A DNA stretch of 32,373 nucleotides from an uncultured Collinsella sp. (GTDB taxonomy: Bacteria; Actinomycetota; Coriobacteriia; Coriobacteriales; Coriobacteriaceae). Of this stretch, positions 21,605-29,482 are shown one piece after another. The notes beneath the pieces are model-generated. The model searched no databases and was not told the origin of the DNA. It worked only from the letters and a program-made list of their open reading frames with translations. Position numbers and translations under genes: made by a program. How positions within the stretch are numbered: position 1 is the stretch's first letter; every line of letters starts with the position of its first letter. Location: NCBI GenBank assembly GCA_938023085.1, contig CALHDP010000158.1, positions 1-32,373 on the forward strand. The letters are read 5' to 3'.

Positions 21605-24600
21605 TTACATCTGCTCGCGGCGCTTCTTTTGATCGAGGAAGACGCCGGCTGCCACGAGGACGGTACCGCCGATGACGAACGTCTCGCCGATGAGTTCCGC
21701 GCGGTCACCGGTCTGGGCGAGGCTGCCGGGCTGAGCGGTATCGGTGCCGGCGAGGTGCTTCGGGGTGTATGCCGCCTGCTGCTTTGCGACCTCCTCTGCC
21801 TCCTGTCGTGCGATCTCATCGGAAAGCTTCTGCTCCACTGCGATGCGGTCGGACTTCGCCGACTCGTAGGCGGCGAGTGCCGCATCATAGTCGGGTTGGA
21901 GCCCGTCCACCGCGGCCTGCTTCTCGTCCAGAATGGCCTTGGCGGGCGCGACCTTGGCACGTGCCTCGACGGCGGCGGCGAAAAGCGCGTTGAGGGCGTC
22001 ATCCGCGTTCGCGTCATGGCCGGAAGCGATCGCCGCGCCGGCGTCGATGGAGTTCAGCTTCGACAGCTTGGCGTCTGCCTGCGCCTTCGCCTGCTCGGCG
22101 GCGGAGACCAGGGACTCGGCGGCGATGGCATCCGCCTTCGCGGCATCGAGCGCGGCCTTGGTGTCATTGACAGCCTTTACTGCATCCTGCTCGCGCTGCT
22201 GTGCCTCTGCGAGCTTCGCGGCAAGACCGGTGAGGATGTCGAGGTTCGACTGTGCGCCCACAAGATCGGTCTGGGAGCCGGTGAGCCTGTCGGCGGCAAC
22301 GCCGGTGTCGGCCTTTGCGGCATCGACGGCACGCTGGGCATCCGCGAGGGCGCGTGCGGTGCCGTCCGCCTTTTGCTTGGCGGCTGCGAGGACTGCCGCC
22401 TTCTCGGCCTGGTCGGCTGCCGCCGCGTCATGGACGCTCTTTGCTGTATCGAGCGCCTTCTTGGCGTCGGCGACGTCCTGGAAGAACTTCGCGAGATCGG
22501 CGTTCGCATCCGTGACGTCCTGCTGCTTGGCCTCGGTGTCCGCCTTGGCGGAATCCAGCTTAGACTGTACGGTCGTTACGGCTGCGTTGGCGGCATCAAA
22601 GGCGACCTGCTTCTGCTGGACGGTCGACTTTGCCGTATCGACTGCCGCGTTGGCGGCATCGAGGTCCGATTTCGCCGCATCAAGCTCGGTCTGGGCATCC
22701 GTGACGCCCTGCTGCTTGGCGGCGACATCAGCCTTTGCGGCATCGACGGCACGCTGGGCATCGGCAACACCCTGCTTCGCGGCATCGACACCTGCCTGTG
22801 CGGAATCCACCGCGACCTGCTTCTGCTGGACGGTTGTGGCGGCACCGACGGCTGCCTGCTTCTTGGATGCGAGATCGGCCTTGGCTGCGTCGAGTGCGTT
22901 CTTGGCGTTCTTGAGGCCGTTGATATAGGAGGCCAGCTTCTGCTCGTACTCGTCGACGGACATGGGATTCATGTTCCAACCGGAGCCTGCCCAACCCAGG
23001 TTTGCGGTATCGAAGCTGTCGGTCTTCCAGCCGTTCATGGTTCCCTTGCTGCAGACCGCCATGCCCATATAGCCGATTTCAGGGCTGATGACATGCAGGT
23101 AGTGACCGACGGTTGCGGGATATCCGGCAACCTTAAAATGCTGGTTGACATAGGATTCAATCCCACTATGCGACTTGTAGAAGTCTACGGCATCCTTACC
23201 GATTAGACCGGTGACGCCATAGAGCTCCTGAACCGCCTGATCGAAGAAAGCCTTTTCTTGGTCCACCCACTGCGGTTTCGGATCGGTTCCATAGTTCCAT
23301 GCGAGGTTTTCGCTCGTATCAAACTGCATGGAATGCCCAAACTTGACATCGGAATAGTTCGCGTTGGCAATCGCCGCCGCAATGAGCTTGTACGTGACCT
23401 GGAGCTCAGAGAGACCGACGGACTTGCGATACTCGTTGATGGACTTCATGTACGGGATTGCCGCGAGCATGTTGTCGAGACTAGTCGCGTCGAGGCTGTT
23501 CCCCACCTCGGTGTAGTCCTTGTATGTGCAGTTCTGGATGATCTCGATGGCTGAATCGGCACCCATGGCACGGAAAAAGCCGATGGCTCCCTGCTTGAGC
23601 TGCGCGTCGGCGGAATCGAGTTTCGCCTGTGCCTCGTCGACCTTCTGCTGCGCGGCGGTCACGGCGGCGTCTGCGGTATCCTTTGCGGTCTTGGCGTTCG
23701 CGAGCTCTACATCGGCGGCTGCCTTGGCGGACTCGGCGTCCTTGACAGCCTGCTTCGCGGCATCCAGCTTGGCGACGGTGTCTGCATTCGCCTGCTTGGC
23801 CGCATCGAGGTCGGCGTTCGCGGCATCGAGAGCGGACTGGGCGGCGTTCACACCGGATTCGGCATCGGCCGCGGCCTGCTGCTTTACGGAGAGAGCCGTC
23901 TGGGCATCATTCAGGTCGGCTTGTGCCGTTGCCGCAGCGGACTGTGCCTGCTCGAGCTCGGACTCGCACTGGGACTGTGCCGCTCGTGCGACAGCGAGGG
24001 CTGCCTCTGCGTCCGCGACCTTCTGTTTTGCCGCATCATACTCTGGACCGCTCGCACCGGCCTCCGCTGCGGCGAGGTCTGCTTTCGCCTTCTCGTAGGC
24101 GGCGCTGGCGGCTGCGGCCTTCGCATCCGCCGTGTCCTTGTTCTGCTGGGCTGCGGCGAGGACGGAATCGGCGGAATCCTTTGCAGACTGGGCCGCAACC
24201 AGCTTGGACTGGGCATCGGCAAGCGTCGCGTTGGCGTTGTCGAGTTCAGCCTGTGCCCTGCTCGCGGCATCCGTGGCGTCGCGCACGGCCTGCTCGGCGG
24301 CACGGATAGCCTCCGGGGTGGCGCCTGCGGCATCGGCCTTGGCTTTATCGAGGGCGTCCTGAGCGTCCTGGGCCGCCTTGATGGCGGACTGGTACGCTTC
24401 GTCCTTCTCGGACGCATCCGCCTTGGCGTCTGCGAGACCCGCCTTCGCCTGCTCGAGGTCCTTGCCGGCGGCATCGGCGGCGTCCTTGCCCTCTGCGACC
24501 TGACGGGCGTACTCGTCCATTGCCGCTCGGTCGGCTGCCGTGCCGGCGCTGACTGCCGAATCGTAGGATGCCTTGGCCTGGTCGCGGGCGGAAGCCGCCT

Positions 24601-24955
24601 CGTTGTAGGGACCGGCGGCCTCATCGTAGGATGCCTTGGCGGCGTCCTCCTTCGCCTTCGCCTCGTCGACTGCCTTCTGCAGGTCCGCGATGGTCTGTGC
24701 GGCGGATTTCGCGCCGGTACCGGATGCCGCGCCGGCGTGAGCGGCAATCGGCGACATCACGGCTGGGTGCTGCGTGCCCCCGTCACCGGTCTGGGCGAAT
24801 GCCGTGAACGGTGAGATGAGGCTCGATCCGGTCATGGCGGCCATGGTCGCCGCGGTGACGGTCAGACGCGCGATCCCCTTCGGAGTGTGAATCTTTTTGT
24901 TTGGCAGTGCGGCGAAGTGATCGCCACCGGCGGCGAAATGCTTTCCCTGAGTCAT
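21605..24955 (-). CDS. Sortase-anchored coiled-coil surface protein with CAP/SCP domain
   Basis: This 1116-residue protein is a probable adhesin. A signal region (about 28-54, ending FTAFA) is followed by an alanine-rich coiled coil (about 82-465). The central globular domain (about 490-665) is of the CAP/SCP (CRISP) superfamily: INEYRKSVGLSELQ, then GHSMQFDTSENLAW and VGHYLHVISPEIGYMGMAV, with histidine and glutamate residues typical of bacterial members. A second coiled coil runs from about 680 to 1045. The end has the sortase signal LAQTG (1079-1083), a membrane helix and KKRREQM. The long coiled-coil arms would hold the CAP domain off the wall. Both coils are built from AADAQ/LDAAKAD-type repeats, and the DNA is repetitive. 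Confidence 0.85.
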   Translation of the reverse strand: MTQGKHFAAGGDHFAALPNKKIHTPKGIARLTVTAATMAAMTGSSLISPFTAFAQTGDGGTQHPAVMSPIAAHAGAASGTGAKSAAQTIADLQKAVDEAKAKEDAAKASYDEAAGPYNEAASARDQAKASYDSAVSAGTAADRAAMDEYARQVAEGKDAADAAGKDLEQAKAGLADAKADASEKDEAYQSAIKAAQDAQDALDKAKADAAGATPEAIRAAEQAVRDATDAASRAQAELDNANATLADAQSKLVAAQSAKDSADSVLAAAQQNKDTADAKAAAASAAYEKAKADLAAAEAGASGPEYDAAKQKVADAEAALAVARAAQSQCESELEQAQSAAATAQADLNDAQTALSVKQQAAADAESGVNAAQSALDAANADLDAAKQANADTVAKLDAAKQAVKDAESAKAAADVELANAKTAKDTADAAVTAAQQKVDEAQAKLDSADAQLKQGAIGFFRAMGADSAIEIIQNCTYKDYTEVGNSLDATSLDNMLAAIPYMKSINEYRKSVGLSELQVTYKLIAAAIANANYSDVKFGHSMQFDTSENLAWNYGTDPKPQWVDQEKAFFDQAVQELYGVTGLIGKDAVDFYKSHSGIESYVNQHFKVAGYPATVGHYLHVISPEIGYMGMAVCSKGTMNGWKTDSFDTANLGWAGSGWNMNPMSVDEYEQKLASYINGLKNAKNALDAAKADLASKKQAAVGAATTVQQKQVAVDSAQAGVDAAKQGVADAQRAVDAAKADVAAKQQGVTDAQTELDAAKSDLDAANAAVDTAKSTVQQKQVAFDAANAAVTTVQSKLDSAKADTEAKQQDVTDANADLAKFFQDVADAKKALDTAKSVHDAAAADQAEKAAVLAAAKQKADGTARALADAQRAVDAAKADTGVAADRLTGSQTDLVGAQSNLDILTGLAAKLAEAQQREQDAVKAVNDTKAALDAAKADAIAAESLVSAAEQAKAQADAKLSKLNSIDAGAAIASGHDANADDALNALFAAAVEARAKVAPAKAILDEKQAAVDGLQPDYDAALAAYESAKSDRIAVEQKLSDEIARQEAEEVAKQQAAYTPKHLAGTDTAQPGSLAQTGDRAELIGETFVIGGTVLVAAGVFLDQKKRREQM

Positions 24956-25040
24956 TGCGCTGTTCCATTCCTTTTCCGTGCCCTATCCGACTGGGCATCA
25001 GAGTGCTTTCCAATAGAGATAATTATGCGCCTTAACTGGG

Positions 25041-25077
25041 ATTGTTGTATATAGTCCGTTGGCTTTTATACAACAAT
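25041..25077. promoter_or_regulatory. Palindromic operator/promoter of the XRE gene
   Basis: ATTGTTGTAT (25041-25050) and ATACAACAAT (25068-25077) are perfect inverted repeats. They coincide with a -35-like TTGTAT (25045-25050) and a -10-like TATACA (25067-25072), 16 bases apart. Transcription would begin about at the ATG (25080), so the mRNA could be leaderless. The site also lies upstream of the divergent adhesin gene. Confidence 0.55.
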
Positions 25078-25079
25078 CC

Positions 25080-25316
25080 ATGACTCTTTTTGTCACGGAT
25101 ACGAAGACGCTTCAGAAATCATTCGGCATGAGATGCAAAGAGCTCCGCGCTGGACTCGGGTGCAGCCAAGAGCAGTTCGCCAATTTGATTGAAATGGATC
25201 GTTCCTACTACGCGAGCATTGAAGTCGGGCGGCGTAATGTCAGCCTTTCAAATCTCAAGAAGATTGCCGACGGATTTCAAATCAGCATTGCTGAACTCAT
25301 GAGAGGCGTCAGCTAA
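25080..25316 (+). CDS. XRE-family transcriptional regulator
   Basis: This 78-residue protein is almost entirely a Cro/C1-type helix-turn-helix: RCKELRAGLGCSQEQFANLI, then EMDRSYYASIEVGRRNVSLS and NLKKIADGFQISIAELM. The size is that of stand-alone XRE repressors, often of mobile elements. No Shine-Dalgarno sequence is present, but the ATG lies 7 bases after the -10 box, consistent with a leaderless mRNA; a TTG at 25059 would start inside the promoter. It probably represses itself via the palindrome and may control the divergent adhesin operon. The target is inferred from position. Confidence 0.85.
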   Translation: MTLFVTDTKTLQKSFGMRCKELRAGLGCSQEQFANLIEMDRSYYASIEVGRRNVSLSNLKKIADGFQISIAELMRGVS

Positions 25317-25374
25317 ATTTATCCGTCTCATAGTTCACAGTGGGTCTCGTTGATTAGTGCCTTAAGAAAATGGA

Positions 25375-25459
25375 AATCGTCCCAACGAGCTATCGTCAAT
25401 CGTCCCAATAAATTACCGTCAATCGTCCCAATAAGTAATCGTTATTTGTCCCAACGACG
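25375..25459. repeat. 23-base tandem repeat in the ATPase promoter
   Basis: Three contiguous 23-base units (25375-25397, 25398-25420, 25421-25443) each start AATCGTCCCAA. A partial fourth (25444-25459, ATTTGTCCCAACGACG) overlaps the presumed -35 region of the TATAAT at 25471-25476. A spacing of 23 bases, about two turns, suits a dimeric or cooperative regulator. Confidence 0.75.
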
Positions 25460-25476
25460 CAGATAGACGCTATAAT
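25447..25476 (+). promoter_or_regulatory. Promoter of the DUF4143-type ATPase gene
   Basis: TATAAT at 25471-25476 is perfect; TTGTCC at 25447-25452 (18-base spacer) is a weak -35 and lies in the fourth tandem repeat, so a repeat-bound protein would meet RNA polymerase there. Confidence 0.5.
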
Positions 25477-25504
25477 TTCAAATGAATGATTGGAGGGAAA
25501 GCCG

Positions 25505-26770
25505 ATGGATCGGTATATAGGACGTTGTGTTGACTGCTTGGTCGAGCGCGACCTTGGCATTTTTGGTGCAGTGCTCATTCAGGGGCCGAAATGGTGTGGA
25601 AAGACAACGACAGCTCAGAGATTTGCCGAGTCATCGTTATCTCTCTCCGACCCATCTGGCGGTTTTGCGGCCCTCCAGCTCGCTCGTCTCGATCCGGCCC
25701 AAGCAATTGTCGGACCGACCCCGAGGCTTGTCGACGAATGGCAGGAAGAACCGAAGCTATGGGATGCCGTGCGATTCGAATGCGATGTCAGGGGAGGGGA
25801 GCCAGGACAGTTCATTCTCACCGGATCTGCGACGCCGCGAGCCGAGAACCAGCCGATGCACAGCGGTGTGGGTCGAATCGCCCGTTTGCGGATGGATACC
25901 ATGACGCTTTTCGAGCTCGGTATTTCGTCGGGAGCGGTCTCGCTTGGTGCGCTGCTCGATGGCGATTCCGTTGCGGCGTCACTCGGATCCATCGCCGGTA
26001 TCGCCGGTATCGCGGATTTGCTCTGCCGCGGCGGTTGGCCCCAAGCGGTCGGTAAGACAACTGCCGACGCAATGCGGATAGCCGCCGCCTATATTGACGG
26101 TGTTTGCGAGTCTGACGTTTCGAGGGCGGATGGAGTGAAACGCGACCCGGTTAAGGTAAGGGCCTTGCTCTCGTCGCTTGCACGCAATGAATCGACTCTT
26201 GCCGGCATGAGGTCCATCGAAAGGGATTTGGGTGTTGACGTCTCAAAGAATACGATTACCGGCTACATGGACGCGCTGCGCCGTATCAATATCGTCGACG
26301 ATGTCCCCGCGTGGCATCCGGCTCTCAGGTCGCCGGTGAAGTTGCGGCAGGGCGCGAAGCGGCACCTTGCGGACTCATCGCTCGCCGTCGCCCTCATCGG
26401 TGCGGATCCGGAGTCGTTGTCATCCGATCCGAAGACCCTTGGCTTGCTCTTCGAATCCCTTGTGCTGCACGATCTCAAGGTTTACGCGGCGGTCAGCGAT
26501 GCGACCGTATCTCACTACCACGACGCTGATGACCTAGAGGTCGACGCGATTGTCCATCGCCGTGACGGCTCGTGGGTTGCCGTTGAGGTTAAGCTCGGGA
26601 GCCCCCAAGTCCCAGAGGCAGTGGAAAATCTGCTTCGACTTGAGCGAAAGCTGGTCGATCGCGGGGAGAGGCCGCCTGCGGCGAAACTCATCGTCATCGG
26701 GTTTGGTATGCCGGCTCACGTAACTAGCGAAGGCATCGTTGTTGCTCCGGTCGATACGCTCGGAATCTAA
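25505..26770 (+). CDS. AAA ATPase with DUF4143 domain
   Basis: This 421-residue protein belongs to the AAA_14/DUF4143 family. The N-terminal part has Walker A QGPKWCGKTTTA (residues about 26-37), the conserved DEWQ of the Walker B region (LVDEWQEEP, about 75-83) and a sensor ILTGSATP (about 103-110). The DUF4143 part has the usual VEVKLG near residue 365, a PD-(D/E)XK-like strand (EVDAIVHRRDG then WVAVEVKLG). Its cellular role is unknown in general, although related genes are frequent in defence or addiction regions. The ATG at 25505 follows GGAGGGAAAG; its promoter is embedded in a tandem repeat. Confidence 0.88.
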   Translation: MDRYIGRCVDCLVERDLGIFGAVLIQGPKWCGKTTTAQRFAESSLSLSDPSGGFAALQLARLDPAQAIVGPTPRLVDEWQEEPKLWDAVRFECDVRGGEPGQFILTGSATPRAENQPMHSGVGRIARLRMDTMTLFELGISSGAVSLGALLDGDSVAASLGSIAGIAGIADLLCRGGWPQAVGKTTADAMRIAAAYIDGVCESDVSRADGVKRDPVKVRALLSSLARNESTLAGMRSIERDLGVDVSKNTITGYMDALRRINIVDDVPAWHPALRSPVKLRQGAKRHLADSSLAVALIGADPESLSSDPKTLGLLFESLVLHDLKVYAAVSDATVSHYHDADDLEVDAIVHRRDGSWVAVEVKLGSPQVPEAVENLLRLERKLVDRGERPPAAKLIVIGFGMPAHVTSEGIVVAPVDTLGI

Positions 26771-26781
26771 AGCTATTTGCA

Positions 26782-26828
26782 TTTCCAGAAATCCTCTATC
26801 TAGACGCCTCCTAGAGGATTTCTGGAAA
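26782..26828 (+). terminator. Long stem-loop after the ATPase gene
   Basis: A perfect 17-base inverted repeat (26782-26798 with 26812-26828, 13-base loop) begins 11 bases after the stop codon; there is no T run. Confidence 0.55.
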
Positions 26829-26918
26829 CAACCGGTATTTTGATCTGGGCTACGAAAGGTTACGGGTCCAGATTCCGTGCTGCGTGGAGCCGGTGATCTT
26901 GTATCCGTGGCGGTCGAT

Positions 26919-27104
26919 TCACGCCGCAAGCCTGTCCCAGTCGATGCGTTTCCAGTTGCCGCACGGCGCGTGGTTCACGATGAGCCCGCCGGCGACCATG
27001 AGCGCGTGGTTGCGTGCCTTGCGCGCCTCGCGCGCGAGCGCCCTCTTCTTGTCCGAAATCTGGACCTCGGCCTGCTTCTTCTTGCATTGAAGCCTGAACC
27101 AGGT
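26919..27104 (-). pseudogene. TraD-like relaxosome protein remnant
   Basis: On the minus strand an open stretch of 61 codons between TGA at 27105 and the stop at 26919 reads CKKKQAEVQISDKKRALARE then ARKARNHALMVAGGLIVNHA. The KARNHALMVAGGL core is typical of TraD-like accessory proteins. The following CGNWKRIDWDRLAA matches the frame at 19209-19490. There is no start codon before the core and the C-terminus stops early, so it is a fragment. A different minus-strand frame that begins with ATG here is arginine-rich and looks like a shadow. Confidence 0.5.
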
Positions 27105-27126
27105 TCAGCTGGCATGGTTAAAAACG

Positions 27127-27150
27127 GGGGCGACGCTTTTGCGTCGCCCC
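27127..27150 (-). terminator. Terminator of the second secretion operon
   Basis: GGGGCGACGC (27127-27136) pairs with GCGTCGCCCC (27141-27150), with GTTTTTAA following on the minus strand, 19 bases after the stop codon of the leftward gene at 27169. Confidence 0.8.
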
Positions 27151-27168
27151 TCGTCCCAGCCGGTTGCT

Positions 27169-27513
27169 TTAGTTGTACACGCGGTAGTTACACTTGAACT
27201 GGGTTATGTGTCCATAGCTGGAGCGGTACCAACCCGACGTATAGCTGATTACTTCTGGGCCTAGATATTCGTATCTCTTGTTGTAGCGAAGCTGACGGTA
27301 GGTCGTGTCGTACTCTGCTACGTAAAACGTGTCTCCAGAGAAGGCTTTGTACCGGTCTTTAACCGTCGAAGCCATGTACGCGGGTTCGACATCGCCTTTC
27401 TCTCCGTTGAGCGCATAGACGGGTGCCGCGATTCCGCATAAAGCCGTTGCCACGAGGATGGCGTAGACAGCCATGCGCGACGCATTGGACTTCAGCTGTT
27501 CAAACAGTTTCAT
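27169..27513 (-). CDS. Small secreted protein of the second ABC system
   Basis: This 114-residue protein has a signal peptide (MAVYAILVATALCGIAAPVYA with cleavage before LNGEK). The mature part has about 80 residues, many tyrosines and one cysteine (TFYVAEYDTTYRQLRYNKRY; SSYGHITQFKCNYRVYN at the end). I do not recognise the family. The ATG at 27513 is 8 bases after GGGAGG and lies just behind the stop of the transporter gene, so the two are coupled. By analogy with the secreted protein at 4893 it may be the cargo or accessory of the transporter. A terminator follows. Confidence 0.6.
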   Translation of the reverse strand: MKLFEQLKSNASRMAVYAILVATALCGIAAPVYALNGEKGDVEPAYMASTVKDRYKAFSGDTFYVAEYDTTYRQLRYNKRYEYLGPEVISYTSGWYRSSYGHITQFKCNYRVYN

Positions 27514-27514
27514 G

Positions 27515-29329
27515 TCATTCACCTCCCTCGTATGTATCGAGGTATTCCTGCTTGAGCGTCTGCGAGGACGACTCGATCTTTTCCACGAGCGTGCCGGCCT
27601 CGATGAAGTAGAACGAGTTGGTGAGGTCTGCCAGGTCGTCGAGCAGATGGCTTGAAATGAGCACGCTTCGTCCCCGCGCCACCTCGCTGCGCATCGCGTC
27701 GCAGGAGGTTTTCCGCTTTCCCGGATCGAGGCCGTTCAGCGGTTCATCGAGGATAAGGTACGGGCAACCGGTCGCTATCGCCATGGCAAGCTTTACCTGC
27801 TGCTTCATTCCTGTCGAGAGTTTACGGGTCGGCTTGTCGAGATATGGGGAGATTCCGAGGGAGTTGCAGAGCGAGTCGATGTCGGCGGCCGATTTCCACG
27901 CCTCCCTAACGAAAGCAAGGTGCTCGATGGCCGATAGCGTGGGGTAGAGATCCGCGCTGCCCGAAGAGCTCAGGTAGACGAGTTCTGCGAATTCGGCTGA
28001 TCGACGTTGGCGGATTCCGTCTGCCGCCAGGCTTCCCGAGCGGATGCGGGTGGGAAATTGGCCCGACAGTGCTTCAAGAAGGGTGGTTTTCCCCGAGCCG
28101 TTGGGAGCAACGAGGCCCGCCGCCGTTCCCGGGCTCAGGAAAAGCGACCCGATTGAAAGTATCGTCGTGCTTCCGTATCCCACGCTCGCGTCCAGAAGCT
28201 CGAGCCCATGGTGCTTTTTAGCGGGTCCAGCCTGTTTGGGCGAACGTGTAACAACGGCGCCGACCGCAAAAAGGACCGCGACGTATATCAGGGCCACGGC
28301 AAGCATCGATGCGCTGCCTGAACCGGAGCCAATGAATTCCGTCGGGAAGCATCCTACGTAGCCCGTGGCCTCGATAGGCGAGAACACGGCCAGCGGCAGG
28401 AGCCCGAGCACGGCATTATGCTCCAGCGCCGAATCGGACAGCAACGGGAATGCCGGGGCCGCGACAAGCAGCGCTGAGGTAAGGGGGCCCGCGAGGACGT
28501 GCCTCGTTGCGGCCGATAGGACGGCGGAGCAAACGGATATCAAGGTTCCGCCCGCAAGCAGCGCGAGAAGCAGGGCTGTGAAGACGTTTCCCGCGGTCGT
28601 GGTGGTAAGCGCGCCGTCATGGAAGAAGGCGATCGGGTACCCAATTTGCCCGAAGCCGTTTAGGGCCAAGGCGTAAATGCCCCCGGGTGCGAGGCCGGCG
28701 AGGAGCATCGCGGTCCCCGCGACGATTATCGAAAACACGATCTGGATAAGGCGCCGGAATTTGGGCACGGGCGCCTTTGCCGCCAGGGTCGCAGGCCTTG
28801 TGGCGCCGAGCGCGAGTATCGACGAGAGAAGGAAGGGGATGAAGGGAAGGAAAGACGGCGCCGCGGCAATGGCGTAAGGCAGGAAGGAAAGGAATGGCAG
28901 GTCGCTTGCGGAGGCCGGGATATCCGTGATGCCGGAGCCGCTCAGGGCGCGGCAATATGCGAGCTCCGCGTCATTGGTCTCTCGGTCTCCCACGATGGAC
29001 CCGGATTGGAAGCCTTCGTCCATGAGCGCGTAGTAGCTCTCGGCAGAATCGAGAAAGGCGGCGTCGGTTTGAGCGGCAAGGGCGGCGTTCGCGTATCTTG
29101 CAAGCTCCGCGTCAGCTTGCTGCTCTGGCGATAGGTCTGTGCCGTTGGCCTGGGGTGCGCGCGTATTGAATGCGTCGACAAAGCCCTGCATGCCCTGCTT
29201 CATAAAGAAGGGCCCGTAGATGGGTGAATTGAACGCAATGGGGACGGAAAAGGCTGCAGCGAGAACGAGCGTACAAATCCATGCGGCCCTGTCTCTTAGG
29301 ATCAGTTTGAGAAGAAGTCGACAGTACAT
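27515..29329 (-). CDS. ABC exporter: ABC-2 permease fused to ATPase
   Basis: This 604-residue protein joins a permease (about 1-365: one N-terminal helix, a long outer loop to about 150, then five or six helices) to an ATPase (about 370-590). ATPase motifs: Walker A VAPNGSGKTTL (about 407-417), signature KLSTGMKQQ, Walker B YLILDEPLNGLDP and SSHLLDDL. Separate genes are usual for ABC-2 exporters, so the fusion (permease first) is noteworthy. The adjoining operon at 29483-32373 has a related ATPase (APNGHGKTTLL) and a double permease, so the three may belong to one ancestral family. The start lacks a strong ribosome binding site (AGGTG at 8 bases). Confidence 0.82.
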   Translation of the reverse strand: MYCRLLLKLILRDRAAWICTLVLAAAFSVPIAFNSPIYGPFFMKQGMQGFVDAFNTRAPQANGTDLSPEQQADAELARYANAALAAQTDAAFLDSAESYYALMDEGFQSGSIVGDRETNDAELAYCRALSGSGITDIPASASDLPFLSFLPYAIAAAPSFLPFIPFLLSSILALGATRPATLAAKAPVPKFRRLIQIVFSIIVAGTAMLLAGLAPGGIYALALNGFGQIGYPIAFFHDGALTTTTAGNVFTALLLALLAGGTLISVCSAVLSAATRHVLAGPLTSALLVAAPAFPLLSDSALEHNAVLGLLPLAVFSPIEATGYVGCFPTEFIGSGSGSASMLAVALIYVAVLFAVGAVVTRSPKQAGPAKKHHGLELLDASVGYGSTTILSIGSLFLSPGTAAGLVAPNGSGKTTLLEALSGQFPTRIRSGSLAADGIRQRRSAEFAELVYLSSSGSADLYPTLSAIEHLAFVREAWKSAADIDSLCNSLGISPYLDKPTRKLSTGMKQQVKLAMAIATGCPYLILDEPLNGLDPGKRKTSCDAMRSEVARGRSVLISSHLLDDLADLTNSFYFIEAGTLVEKIESSSQTLKQEYLDTYEGGE

Positions 29330-29413
29330 TTGGAAGCACCTACGTTCCTCAAAGAATCGTTAGATTAAAAGTAACAGACCGGATGAAGATACGTGCGACG
29401 GGGGCGAGGCGAA

Positions 29414-29468
29414 TGGCTGAGCGGTATCGATATGCGGGTTTAACGGTATTATATTGACCACATAGATT
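29414..29468. repeat. 55-base direct repeat, right copy
   Basis: This is identical to 1-55 in the same orientation. It lies in the gap between two leftward ABC genes, 14 bases after the stop codon of the ATPase at 29483 and 84 bases before the start of the permease-ATPase gene. Read leftward it contains TATAAT, so it may also carry promoter elements. Confidence 0.85.
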
Positions 29469-29482
29469 TTTAACTTGCATTT

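Noticed and set aside
21569..23206. Long rightward open frame of 545 codons opposite the adhesin gene
   Set aside because: It is a shadow of the alanine-rich coiled coil; its composition is low-complexity (leucine, glycine, cysteine, arginine) and it lacks a ribosome binding site.
25375..25459. 23-base tandem units as CRISPR repeats
   Set aside because: Units are contiguous without spacers and lie in a promoter.
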